64,000 nt of DNA from Colocasia esculenta (taxonomy: Eukaryota; Streptophyta; Magnoliopsida; Alismatales; Araceae), in NCBI GenBank assembly GCA_014218235.1, contig CM024755.1, positions 39,762,713 to 39,826,712 of the forward strand, given 5' to 3'. The notes below the pieces were generated by a model. The model worked only from the letters and a program-made list of their open reading frames with translations, searched no databases and had not been told where the DNA came from. A program made the translations under genes and the position numbers. Positions 1 through 10,333 of the stretch are shown here, in pieces. Each line of letters opens with the position of its first letter. The stretch's first letter is position 1.

Positions 1-946
1 CCCTTGAGAAGATAGGATAAACATGGTTGAAATGAATCCAAGCTTCGCCATCTGCAGGATGAGTCATAATATCGATGTCCCGACGTACTCTTTCTGCATG
101 CCACCTCATATGTCCAGCTGTCTTTGAAGACATATACATCCGCTGCAGCCTGGGTGTAAGGGGGAAATATCGCAATGACGCATAAGGTATATCCTTTCCC
201 CTAGAATTGACCCCTCTTTTAGGTTTAAATCTATCATGACGGCAAACTGAACAGGATACCATATCTGCATTCTCTTTGTCATACAACATACAATGATTAG
301 GACATGCATCTATTTTCACATATCCAAGTCCTAAATCATTCACCATCTTCTTGGCACGATAAAAATTTGGAGGCAGCTTTTCATCTGGAGGTAACATGCT
401 CTTGATGATGAGGAGGAGACGATCAAAGCAATTCTCAGAAATATGAAATTCAGATTTCAAGTTCAACAACTGTGACACCGCTGACAACCGAGTGTGCTTT
501 TGACAACCATCCCACAATGGCTCATCAGCATCCTTAAGTAACTGATAGAATCTTTCGGCTCCCTTATTCGGCACGTCTTCAGCGTATACAGGATCCACAT
601 GTACACTGAATGCCGGACCAGCAGCATCTACAACCATATCCACGTACGTACTTGTGCCTTCCACATTACTAGGCTCGTGCGACCAGAAGTCCTCACCATG
701 ACATGTCCAATTCATATAACATTCAACAAACCCTTTTCTGTATAAATGGCGTTGAACTTCCCATGGGGAATTCCACTTCAAATTTTTACAAATCATACAA
801 GGACATCGGATTCCACCTTGCCTGTCTACTTCTGCATTTGGATTCCCCAATGCAAACTGAACGAAATTCTCAACTCCGACCCTAAACTCCTGGGACACCA
901 CATGATCAACTATTCTGCGATACATCCATGAACGGTCTGAAGCCAT
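1..946 (-). CDS. TNP2-type CACTA transposase, N-terminal part (runs off the left edge)
   Basis: An uninterrupted frame of about 315 codons starts at ATG 946 (minus) and continues past base 1. The first about 75 residues look like a transposase-associated zinc-binding domain: a DRSWMY start, the CPCMIC cysteine cluster near residue 48 and HLYRKGF near residue 67. Further on come CPNHCMLYDKE and CSVC near residues 217-237 and the MRWHAERVR / THPADGEAW block near residues 282-305, which marks the beginning of the TNP2 (transposase family tnp2) domain. In CACTA elements this protein (TNPD) cuts and rejoins the CACTA termini. The frame is free of stops and frameshifts, so this copy may be intact or recently so. 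The catalytic part lies outside the window. The start was chosen because the domain begins within a few residues of this methionine. Confidence 0.9.
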   Translation of the reverse strand, partial: MASDRSWMYRRIVDHVVSQEFRVGVENFVQFALGNPNAEVDRQGGIRCPCMICKNLKWNSPWEVQRHLYRKGFVECYMNWTCHGEDFWSHEPSNVEGTSTYVDMVVDAAGPAFSVHVDPVYAEDVPNKGAERFYQLLKDADEPLWDGCQKHTRLSAVSQLLNLKSEFHISENCFDRLLLIIKSMLPPDEKLPPNFYRAKKMVNDLGLGYVKIDACPNHCMLYDKENADMVSCSVCRHDRFKPKRGVNSRGKDIPYASLRYFPLTPRLQRMYMSSKTAGHMRWHAERVRRDIDIMTHPADGEAWIHFNHVYPIFSR

Positions 947-1069
947 TGCTGTCCTACGCCCAAACAATATCAATAGACAAATAAGTTTAAAATTCTAAAT
1001 CACACATCCTTCGACGCAACCGAAATGAATAGGAAGGATTTATTATTTAGATTATCACTTTTTACCCAT

Positions 1070-1340
1070 CTGTGAATATTTGATCGCACTCAGATGACCA
1101 TTTACTATGTGATTGTATTATTTGCTGAAAATTTCGGCAGCATCTCCCCACACCTCTCCGATATACCAAAAATATTTATTGATTAAGATATTTTCTTAAA
1201 CACTTACTAATAAGTGGTTAAGAAAATATTCTAAATCAATAAAGGTATATCAGAGAGGAGTGAGTAGACACACCCAAATTTTCAACAAATAATTCAACCA
1301 CATAGTAAATGACCACCTAACTGCGATCAAACATTCACAG
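1070..1340. repeat. Long imperfect inverted repeat (about 130-bp arms) upstream of the transposase start
   Basis: The outer pair CTGTGAATATTTGATCGCA (1070-1088) is the near-complement of TGCGATCAAACATTCACAG (1322-1340). Complementarity continues inward, for example the GGTGTATATCG-like and AAGATATTTTCTTAA-like blocks, to a short loop near 1205. The structure sits 125-395 bp upstream of the transposase ATG, in its 5' region. It could be a buried MITE or a cruciform-forming regulatory element of the CACTA. I saw no clear target duplication at its ends. Confidence 0.8.
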
Positions 1341-1956
1341 ACTGTCCAAAACGGGACAATTCAGGACTTTGAGTTAGATATACACGTTCTCATCTTTGAA
1401 AATAAGACTCGTGCACATCAATCCCAAAGTCTTGAACGGGAGGTTCATTGACACGGGCTTAACACGCTCTCGTAAAGTGTGTGCAGTGTTAAAAGAAAAA
1501 ATAACTAAAGCATACCTTGTAAATGAATTGCATTATAGTAATAAGTGCAATACATATAAACAAGTACAATAAATAAACCACATAAATATGAAAAGAAAAT
1601 GAAAACAATATCATACATATAAACAAGTGCAATAATAAACCCGACTAGTGGTAAGTGAACCCTCAATAGAAATTGCCAAGGGGTAAGTGAACCCTCAATA
1701 AAAATTGCCTAATGCTTGCTTGCTGGCTTGTTGTGAGTCATCAAAGCTCAAGCTCATAATATTGTTCCACAATGTCCAGATATGCTCCAAATTTGTAAAA
1801 GAATATGTAGAGGAGACAAAGCCAATTTTTTCCGTTGGGGAGTACTGGGATAGTTGTAACTATTCCAGCGGTCGCTTGGACTACAACCAAGGTACATAAA
1901 AAAAATGCCCATCAATCTTAATTGCATTTGAGTATGCTAGTAAACTAAGCATATAC
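1341..1956. other. AT-rich 5' region of CACTA-1 without recognised genes
   Basis: No coding sequence is recognised. A short direct duplication of about 33 bp occurs at about 1648-1708, built on GGTAAGTGAACCCTCAATA. The rest is AT-rich filler between the palindrome and the LTR-like remnant. Confidence 0.5.
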
Positions 1957-2200
1957 TGTCAACATATTGGGAATAGTCCCACATCGAAGATGGAATTTTC
2001 TTTCTATATAATGATCGGGATTTCTCACCTCAACACATAGGTTTTGAGGTTGAGATAATAGGTCTGTTATCATGATATCAAAGCGGGCTTGTTTGCACGT
2101 GTGGAGGCATGTTTGGAACAGTCCAACATCAGATATTTCATAGAACTTCTCTTCTATATAATGACTGGACTTTCTCACCTCAATAACTGGCAAGAATCTG
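1957..2200 (+). mobile_element. TRIM-like LTR remnant: short LTR, primer-binding-like site, degenerate second LTR
   Basis: A block of about 116 bp begins TGTCAACATATTGGGAATAG (1957) and ends TGTTATCA (2072). It contains a CCCACATCG motif and a TATATAA box (about 2005). It is followed immediately by TGATATCAAAGCGG (2073-2086), one substitution away from the TGGTATCA-type site complementary to initiator methionine tRNA. A diverged second copy of the block follows from about 2108 (GGAACAGTCCAACATC, then TTCTATATAATGACTGGACTTTCTCACCTCAA). The layout is that of a tiny terminal-repeat retrotransposon with almost no internal region, nested in CACTA-1. Ends and duplication are not certain. Confidence 0.45.
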
Positions 2201-2204
2201 CCTA

Positions 2205-3060
2205 CTGCACCCCACCTCCCTCCCCCCTCCTACAGCCAGCTACCCTCAGCCCCACCCACACACTACCCCCTAAACCCACACCCTCTAAACCCCCACCCTA
2301 CGAACCCCTCAACCACCACCCCACTGCCCCCCACCACACTGCCCCTAAACCCCCACCCCACTGCACATCACCCCCCCGCCCCCACTGCCCCTAAACCACC
2401 ACCCCACTGCCCCCCACCACACTGCCCCTAAACCCCCACCCCACTGCACATCACCCCCCCGCCCCCACTGCCCCTAAACCCCCACCCCACTGCACATCAC
2501 CCCCCCGCCCCCACTGCCCCTAAACCCCCACCCCACTGCACCCCACCTCCCTCCCCCCCGCCTACAGCCGGCTACCCTCAGCCCCACCCACACAGTACCC
2601 CCTAAACCCACACCCTCTAAACCCCCACCCTACGAACCCCTCAACCACCACCCCACTGCCCCCCACCACACTGCCCCTATACCCCCACCCCACTGCACAT
2701 CACCCCCCGCCCCCACTGCCCCTAAACCCCCACCCCACTGCACATCACCCCCCCGCCCCCACTGCCCCTAAACCCCTACCCCACTGCACATCACCCCCCC
2801 GCCTCCACTGCCCCTAAACCACCACCCCACTGCCCCCCACCACACTGCCCCTAAACCCCCACCCCACTGCACATCACCCCCCCGCCCCCACTGCCCCTAA
2901 ACCCCACCTCACTGCACATCACCCCTCCGCCCCCACTGCCCCTAAACCCCCACCCCACTGCACATCACCCCCCGCCCCCACTGCCCCTAAACCCCCACCG
3001 CACTGCACCCCACCTCCCTCCCCCCTCCTACAGTCGGTTACCCTCAGCCCCACCGACTGG
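2205..3060. repeat. C-rich minisatellite with higher-order copies
   Basis: The short module CCCCACTGCCCCTAAACC alternates with CCACTGCACATCACCCCCC many times. A longer unit of about 330 bp, starting at the CACCTCCCTCCCCC block, is repeated (2211 and about 2545, with a partial third near 3007). One strand is almost pure C/A with very little G. Several modules contain CCCTAAAC, which resembles the plant telomere repeat, but the spacing is that of a minisatellite and not of telomeric DNA. Confidence 0.85.
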
Positions 3061-3064
3061 CCCC

Positions 3065-3640
3065 CGCCGTACACACACACACACAGACACACTCACACAC
3101 ATACACACACATATAGACACAAACATACACACAAAAGAGGGAGCACCCCTCCGCCATCTCACACATACACACACACAAATATAGACAGAGAGAGAGAGAG
3201 AAAGAGGCCACTGACACACAGAGAGAGAGAGAGACAACTTACCGACGACGGTGATGGCGACGGGGTCCGATGACGACGGCTACTTGGCTGCAGCCGGGGC
3301 GGGGACTGGTCACAGTCGGGGTGAAGACCACGATCCTCGGCACAGTCAGGGCGACGGCGGGGACCTGGCGCAGTGGCGACGACGCCGGCGATGTCCGGTG
3401 GCGGGAGTGACGACACCAGCCTCCGGTTGGGGCGAACAAGAGAGAGAGGGAGAAAAGAGGAGAGGCGACGGAGCGCGTGGCGGCCACGATAGCACGATGT
3501 CATCGCCGGCGAGAGAGAGGGAGAGAGAAGACAGGAGGATGTCACCGACGGCGAGAGAGAGGGAGAGAGAAGAAAGGTGGTGTCGGCGTCGGCGAGAGAA
3601 AACACAGAAGGGGTGCGGACGGTGGATAAGGAGGTTTTAG
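3065..3640. repeat. CA/GA simple repeats grading into GC-rich sequence
   Basis: Bases 3068-3180 are CA-dinucleotide rich, and 3184-3240 contain (GA)n tracts. From 3240 to 3640 the sequence is GC-rich with CGACGG-type trinucleotide periodicity and further GAGAGA tracts. Open frames occur on both strands but only encode low-complexity peptides. It probably belongs to the CACTA 5' untranslated region. Confidence 0.6.
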
Positions 3641-4167
3641 AGACCGAATTGGGACTGACATATGTCGGTCTCTATTCGGTCTCTAAATGCGCCAAAAATT
3701 TGTGACCGAATGCCAGTCGGTCACAATGCGGTCTCAGATCTGAGACCGAATTTGCGACCGAAATATTCGGTCACAAAATTTCACCCCAAACCCGCCATTT
3801 CATAGAGTTAGTGACCGAAAATATTTCGGTCACTATTCGGTCTCTAAACGTGCCAAAAACTTGGGACCGAATGCCAGTCGGTCACAATTCGGTCTCAAAT
3901 CTGAGACCGAATTTGTGACCGAACTATTCGGTCACAAAATTTCACCCTAAACCCGCCATTTCATAGATTTAGTGACCGAAAATATTTCAGTCACTATTCG
4001 GTCTCAAAATCTGAGACCGAATAGTGACTGAAATATTTTCGGTCACTAAATCTAAACTATAGTGACCGATATTTGTTAGTCACTATTCGGTCTCAGATTT
4101 GAGACCGAATAGTGACTGAATAATTCGGTCTCAGATTCGGTCTCTAAAACCGCATTTTCTTGTAGTG
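3641..4167. repeat. CACTA-1 subterminal repeats and terminal inverted repeat
   Basis: GACCGAAT / ATTCGGTC occurs in both orientations throughout, with larger duplicated blocks (for example the sequence around 3680-3800 recurs around 3850-3960). The stretch ends in GGTTTTAGAGACCGAATC (minus strand) next to the CACTA terminus. In CACTA elements such subterminal motifs are binding sites for the TNPA-type protein; the specific motif here is read from the sequence. Confidence 0.85.
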
Positions 4168-6480
4168 AAAGGTAGGTGTTCTCAGGCCAAGATTAAAGAA
4201 ACCAACACCATCATGTAGATCTTTGAGTCTAGGATCATTTGCACTAGGTTTGACTCAATTTCATGGAGTATACGTTGTGTATTCGTAGTTTTCCCGAAGT
4301 CTCGCATAGTTAGGGCTTTTTCCCGTTCTTCTTATTGTGCACACGATTTGACACTGAATTAGACTAAACTTCCTTCATGACAGTTCTTCTACTTGTAGTC
4401 ACGATCATCTTTTATGTTGGACATTTTCTCCAAAAGTCTTTCGTTAGAGATTTATGAGTGTGGTAAGAGAGTCTCTGCATGATACTGCGATTTCGGGCTA
4501 CACTTAACTTTTTATTCTTCATATGTTTTCTCGGGATTCGAGACTGAATTAGATCAAACCCCCAACATCAAAGTTCTTCTACTAATTGACCTCGTCATCT
4601 TTCATGTTGAACGTTTTGTCTAAATATCACTTTTTAGAGAGTTACAAGCGGGGTAAGTAAACCACTGCATGAGATATGTTTTCGGGTTCCACATGACTTA
4701 TAAGTTTTGTTCTGGAAGGGCACTAGTGTCGACACAACTTGGGCTAGTGTCGACACACTGTCCCAAAACAGCCCAGAAGGTGTTCTGGGAAGGCCTCTAG
4801 TGTCGACACTACTTGGGCTAGTGTCGACACACTGTCCCAGATTGGCCAGAAGGTGTTCTGGGAGCTGTCTCTAGTGTCGACACCACCTGAACTAGTGTCG
4901 ACACTACTGACCTTTTTGCCTTGCATTTGAAGCACTGTGTCGACACTACCTGGACTAGTGTCGACACTACTTGACCAGTTTGCATTATTTTGTCTTGTGT
5001 TTGAAGCATTGTGTCGACACCAGTAAGGGGTGTGTCGACACTACTCTTACAAAAAAATTGCATATTTTGGGTCTGATCATTTCATGATGTCTACTATCAT
5101 GTGCATGATGTTATGTGGTATGCATGGACCTAAAATAAATCAACCCATTGAAAAATAGTAATGATATGAATATGATTCTAATGTGTAATTGTGATTGATC
5201 TTATGTCCATTGGATTATCTTGTGATCTTGCTTATTGTCAATTGATAAGATAAGAATATGATATGAATGTGGGGATGAATACATGTTGGTATGGACTTGC
5301 TAGTGGAGTTAATGTCATAATTTGCATATGAGTTTCAATAGTTTTATTTTCCGGTGTTCAAATTATTCATTTGTCAATTGCATACAGATAGGAAAGATCT
5401 GTAACTCGTCACTTACATATTTGCACGAATAGGCACACCCTTCTTGGGAAATTGAGAGCACATGTTCTGCATATGATTGTCTTTTGAAACATCCTCATGT
5501 CAAGACATTAATGAATTATGAAACATAAGATACGTCGTTATCTTGCCTTGTTCTCTTGAGCTATTTGTCATACTTTGACTCTATGAATGATCGTGTTTCT
5601 TTACTACGAGCTTGTTATTGAAACTCTGTGGCCATAATATGAATCTGTTTGTTCGGCACAACGTGGGACTCTAGTCCAAATTTGAACTAATGCCTGTGCA
5701 ATAGGGGCCCTGTCTGGTCCTGGGGAGGAGCACCCCAACGTACTTTTTAACCACGGGAGTATGGACTTGTGGTGCGTGGCATGGCACTGATACAATATGC
5801 AAGATTTGTGAGAATGTGCCTTTGTTTGATATGATAAGTCTGATGTGATCTGATATGATTTGATATGATACGTCTGATCATGTGAATGCATGATATCTGT
5901 CTGAATATGGCCAATCTTTTGATACGATTCTATTCTTGAAATATCTGTCCACTATATATATGCATCTCGACTTTTGATCTGAAATGATATCCGTTCTACT
6001 TTGCTATTCGATCTGTTAGTATTGCATGCATTGTCATCATATACATGTTCATATCTTGCCTGATTAAAATGTTAATCATGTATATTAGTGCCCGCACCGT
6101 ATTGAGATGTAAATCCTACTGAGCTAGTTCGCTCACCCTATCATCCTGCCCTTTTTCAGAAAGTGATGAAGAACCCGTGGAGTCCGATGGGGCAGGGCAA
6201 GAGTGATGAGCACCCTCCATATGAGTCGATGATAGTTTAGAAATAGACAATTGAGTGGTCTATGTAATAGTTAACTTTTCTGGAAGTTTTATTTGAATAA
6301 TGGACCTTAGTTGATTCTTTCTTATGTAAGGTTGTATCTAGTTGAATGAAATGAAATAAAGAGTACCTTTGATGATGTTATTATGATCTGAAAAGTGTTA
6401 TTATATTCAACTGTGATACGTCTATTGTATCGTTCACGTTCCCCGGTATTTATTCCGCTGCTAAATATCGGGGCGTGACA
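4168..6480 (+). repeat. Tekay-type 5' LTR, right-hand 2.3 kb
   Basis: It aligns with the 3' LTR from 11658 to its end, ending GGGGCGTGACA at 6480. The first about 570 bp of the LTR (equivalent to 11088-11660) must lie beyond the other end of CACTA-1, left of the window. It includes the palindrome array (4728-5043) and, near 6118-6215, the conserved GAGCTAGTTCGCTCACC...TTTTTCAG region that recurs in other LTRs here. Confidence 0.92.
4728..5043. repeat. Array of ten GTGTCGACAC palindromes in the 5' LTR
   Basis: The perfect 10-bp palindrome GTGTCGACAC occurs ten times, arranged as five pairs with about 15-18 bp between pair members, usually with context CTAGTGTCGACACTAC. Between pairs lie a repeated AGAAGGTGTTCTGGGA block and a TTTGAAGCA block. 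The same ten-copy arrangement is kept in the 3' LTR. Confidence 0.95.
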
Positions 6481-6482
6481 GT

Positions 6483-6495
6483 TGGTATCAGAGCC
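6483..6495 (+). promoter_or_regulatory. Primer-binding site (initiator Met tRNA type)
   Basis: TGGTATCAGAGCC begins two bases after the LTR end at 6480. It matches the complement of the 3' end of initiator methionine tRNA used by most plant chromoviruses to start minus-strand synthesis. Confidence 0.9.
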
Positions 6496-6643
6496 TTAAA
6501 CTTTTGGGTCCAAGGGAATAAGAACATAGAATGAAACTAGATTACACGAGTCAAAATCTGTCGTACCTAATGTGAGCTTGGGTAGAGCCATGGGAATAGA
6601 AGTTACATGTGATATGTTTAGATGACTGACTCATATTATTATC

Positions 6644-7387
6644 TTGAAGGTACTTATTACCTTAATGGCCGCTGAACGTGCCCAGGCTAGGGACATGCAA
6701 CGAACAATACAGAACTTGACTCAGGCTATCCTACAAGCCACCCAGGGTGGAGGTAACCGCGGAGCCGGTGATCTCCATCGGAATTTTCGGAATATGGATC
6801 CGCCTAGGTTTGAAGGGAGTACTGACCCAGATGTTGCTGAACACTGGGTTAAGGAAATTGAAAGGATATTCAGGGTCATGCAATGCACAGACCAGAACAA
6901 AGTACTACTGGCGACTTTCCAATTGGAAAAGGATGCCAGGGCATGGTGGGAGTCGGTAGAAGCAACATTGAATGGCCAACAACTAACATGGGCTCAGTTC
7001 ATTGAGCAATTCAACACCAAGTACTTTTCTGAGAGGGTTCAGGAACGGAAAGCAGCCGAATTTGCGGCTTTGAAGCAGAGAGGACTCAATGTGGCTGAGT
7101 ATGAGGCCCAATTCTCTCGTCTGTCCCGATATGCTGTTCACTTAATTGGGACAGAAAGGATGAAGGCGAAACGCTTTCTGAATGGCTTGAGGCCCCAGTT
7201 CATCACTCAACTGGCGCCAATGGACATTCAAACCTATGCTGACATGGTAAAGAAGGCTCAGTTACTGGAAGATGCCATGGAGACTGCTGAAAGAATTATG
7301 GGAAGACCCGCGAAAAGGGAGAACAAGTGTCTTCTACAGGAAGGTATCAGCCGACCATTGGGAAGAAAAGGCCCAGTGGCGGAGTAA
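6644..7387 (+). pseudogene. Tekay-like gag, N-terminal part, ends at an in-frame TAA
   Basis: This 247-codon frame holds the Retrotrans_gag capsid-type domain (about residues 60-160, with MDPPRFEG, AEHWVKEIERIF, ARAWWES and FNTKYFSE motifs) and a QYEAQFSRLSRY-like helix region. The product would form the virus-like particle capsid. The frame stops at TAA 7385-7387, but the next codons continue the same frame into the zinc knuckles, so this stop interrupts a single gag-pol frame. The start could equally be the internal methionine in LMAAERAQ, which fits gag N-termini better. Confidence 0.88.
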
Positions 7388-7936
7388 ATGAACCAGCTGA
7401 AAAAGCCAAAGGAGTTAGGTAAGCAGATAGTGGTGGCAACGGGAGAAAGGTGCAAACACTGTGACAAAGCTAGTCACCGGTCTGAACAATGCTGGAGAGC
7501 GCAAGGGAGATGCCTGCGCTGTGGTAGTCGTGACCATAGGATCTCGGACTGCCCAATACTGAAAGAACAAGCTCCTCAGGACAAGCGTCCGAATGGACAG
7601 AAGAGGCAAGGCCGATTGCAAGCTATCCAGGAACCGGAAGCTGCTGAAGAAGGAGGTATCGTGGAAGGTACACTCACTATTCTTTCCCGACCCGCATATG
7701 TTCTCTTTGATACGGGAGCTACGCATTCCTTTATATCTCAAACATTTGTTGATACCCTACCTGTGAAACCCGTCCCAATGAAATCCGGAATAGTTGTGTC
7801 AACCCTGATTGGTCCTGGCACCAATCTTACAAACCATATACCCTCTAGTGAAGTGTTGATTGAAACTCAAAACCTACCAGCAAATTTAATATGTATGGAC
7901 ATGGAGGGGTATGATGTGATACTGGGAGCAGACTGA
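7388..7936 (+). pseudogene. Tekay-like zinc knuckles and aspartic protease
   Basis: It continues in frame from gag. Two CX2CX4HX4C knuckles are seen (CKHCDKASHRSEQC from about 7450 and CLRCGSRDHRISDC from about 7513), an unusual doublet for a plant gypsy gag, where one is commonest. The retropepsin core DTGATHSFIS begins at about 7709. The frame is closed by TGA at 7934-7936, at a position where a tryptophan codon (TGG) would be expected before LSEHRA, so a single G-to-A change probably created the stop. Confidence 0.88.
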
Positions 7937-10333
7937 TTGTCTGAACATAGGGCTAGTATCAACTACAGGAGAAGTCGGGTAACCTTTAGCCATTACCCAA
8001 AACTAGTGTTCACAGGGGATAAAAACCGCAGGAGATTGTCCCTTATTTCTGCACTACAAGCTAAAAGGATGATGAGGAAAGGTTGTATGGCCTTTCTTGC
8101 TACTGTTGTCATCACAAAGAAGGAAGTCAAAGTAGAGGACATCCATGTTGTCAGCGAATACGCTGATGTTTTTCCCGAAGACTTGCCAGGAATTCCTCCT
8201 GAGCGAGAGGTCGATTTTACCATCGAGTTGGTCCCTGGAGCAGCACCAGTATCTAGGGCACCATATAGAATGTCCCCCGCAGAACTGAAGGAATTAAAAG
8301 AGCAACTGATGGAACTGTTAGAGAAGGGTTTCATCCGACCAAGCACATCGCCATGGGGTGCACCTGTCCTCTTCGTCAAGAAGAAAGATGGGTCGATGAG
8401 GCTATGTATAGATTACAGACAACTAAACCAGTTAACTATCAAGAACAAATACCCTTTGCCAAGGATTGATGAGTTGTTTGACCAATTATCTGGAGCTAGA
8501 TACTTCTCTAAAATAGATCTCAGATCCGGTTATCATCAATTGAGGATCAAAGGAGAAGACATTCACAAGACAGCCTTCCGAAGCAGGTATGGGCATTATG
8601 AATTCATTGTTATGCCTTTTGGACTAACGAATGCCCCTGCAGTTTTTATGCAGTTGATGAATAGCATTTATCGCCCATATCTTGATAAATTTGTGGTGGT
8701 ATTCATCGATGATATATTGATTTATTCCAAGACAAAGGAAGAGCATGAGGAGCATTTGAGGATCTCATTACAGATTTTAAGGGAGAATAAATTATATGCC
8801 AAGCTAAGTAAATGTGAATTCTGGCTTGAGGAGGTATCCTTTTTAGGACATGTGGTAACCAAGGATGGTATCGCTGTTGATCCATCAAAGGTTGAGGCCG
8901 TACTGAAATGGGAAAGACCGAGAAGCGTCACAGAGATCAGGAGTTTCCTAGGATTAGCAGGATATTATCGAAGGTTTATAAAGGATTTTTCAAAGATTGC
9001 AGTACCATTAACCAAGCTGACCTGGAAGGAAAATCCGTTTGTGTGGACCAATGAATGTGAAGAAAGCTTTAACAACTTGAAGAAGTGTCTGACTACTGCT
9101 CCTGTCCTCACCTTACCCACTGAAGAGGGAGGATTTAAAATTTATTCGGATGCTTCTGGAATAGGTCTGGGATGCGTCTTAATGCAACAAGGGAAGGTAA
9201 TAGCATATGCCTCAAGACAGTTGAAGATCCACGAAGTGAACTACCCGGTTCAGGACCTGGAGTTGGCAGCTGTAGTATTCGCCTTGAAGATTTGGAGGCA
9301 TTATATCTATGGTGAGCAATTTAAGGTCTTTTCTGACCACAAGAGTTTGAAATACTTGTTCTCACAAAAGGAGCTTAACATGAGACAAAGAAGGTGGTTA
9401 GAGTACCTTAAGGACTTTGACTTTTCCATTCAGTATCACCCTAGGAAAGCCAATGTAGTGGCAGACGCTCTAAGTAGACAACCAGGAGCTATGCTAGCTA
9501 GTATGATGCTGGGCGAATGGAAGTTACTGGAGCAATTTGCAAGCTTGAACTTAGACATGGGAAAGAAGGAAAAACAGGTAATGATTTCCAATCTCCAGAT
9601 ACAATCCGATCTACTGACCGAAATCAAGGAGAAACAGGGAGAGGATCCATTCTTGGTTGAGATCAGGGAGAAGTTAGAACAAAGACCTGACTTCACATTA
9701 TCAGCTGAGGGAAGATTACTATTCCGAGGTAGAACATGTGTCCCTGATCATGGAGAGCTCAAGAAGAGGTTATTAAATGAAGCTCACCAGTCCAAGTACA
9801 CGATTCATCCTGGAGCAACAAAGATGTACCAAGACTTGAAAAGGTCGTACTGGTGGCCAAATATGAAGAGGGATGTGGCCGATCATGTATCGTACTGTTT
9901 GACATGCATGAAAGTCAAGGCCGAGCATTTCCGTATAGCTGGTGAACTGCTACCACTAGAAATCCCAGAATGGAAATGGGATAGCATCGGTATGGACTTT
10001 ATCATGGAATTGCCCAAGACTAGAGGTGGTATGGATGCAATTTGGGTAATAGTTGATCGATTGACTAAATCAGCTCACTTCTTGCCGATTAAGAGTACAT
10101 GGTCAGTGGATGTATTGGCTGCACTATATGTTAAGGAAGTAGTTAGACTGCATGGGGTTCCATCTAGCATAATATCAGATCGGGACCCTAGATTTACTTC
10201 ACACTTCTGGAAGGGATTGCAAGCAGCAATGGGTACTAAACTGATTTTAGTACTGCCTTCCATCCTCAGACTGATGGGCAAACCGAAAGGACCAATCAAA
10301 TTGTGGAAGATATGCTTCGTGCTCTGGTGCTAG
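7937..10333 (+). pseudogene. Tekay-like pol: reverse transcriptase, RNase H and integrase (N-terminal part)
   Basis: This is the same frame as gag-protease after the TGA. Reverse transcriptase occupies roughly 8270-9000, with the catalytic YMDD-type box as FIDDILIYSK near 8702. RNase H begins at KIYSDASGIGLG near 9140. The integrase zinc-binding region (HQSKYTIHPG...CLTCMK, from about 9783) is followed by the core with VDRLTKSAHF and ISDRDPRF. After about 10250 the frame turns to nonsense, while the expected QTDGQTERTNQ continues in another frame, so an indel lies near 10250. The last about 25 codons shown are out-of-frame. Confidence 0.93.

Larger units (their letters stand above)
1..4167 (-). 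mobile_element. CACTA (En/Spm-type) transposon 1, one terminal portion
   Basis: The right end is ...TTCTTGTAGTG at 4157-4167, which on the minus strand reads CACTACAAGAAAATGCGG, a classic CACTA terminus. It is followed inward by dense subterminal repeats and then by a TNP2-type transposase on the minus strand, so 4167 is the element's 5' end. The other terminus lies left of the window. The flank from 4168 onward matches the 3' LTR of the neighbouring Tekay element from 11658 onward, so the element sits inside that element's 5' LTR. The expected 3-bp target duplication would be AAA (4168-4170), but its partner is off-window. The long 5' region (947-3640) is filled with a palindrome, a TRIM-like remnant, a C-rich minisatellite and GC-rich sequence. 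Confidence 0.88.

Noticed and set aside
2073..2086. tRNA gene at TGATATCAAAGC / TGGTATCAGAGCC motifs (also 6483 and 63666)
   Set aside because: Only the primer-binding complement of a tRNA 3' end is present, with no cloverleaf.
1957..2200. Cassandra-type TRIM with a 5S rRNA-like LTR
   Set aside because: No 5S promoter-like (A/C box) sequence is visible in the LTR-like blocks.
2205..3060. Interstitial telomere repeat
   Set aside because: CCCTAAAC words occur only inside a longer minisatellite unit, never as uninterrupted CCCTAAA tandem repeats.
3028..3640. Several overlapping frames on both strands in CA/GA-rich DNA
   Set aside because: Translations are dinucleotide-repeat peptides (SVSVCVCV, REREREE) or GC-periodic; no domain.
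4744..5063. Frames encoding VSTLVQVVST / SVDTSSGG repeats in the Tekay LTRs (also 12233-12499)
   Set aside because: They are translations of the GTGTCGACAC array inside an LTR; no start context or conservation beyond the DNA repeat.
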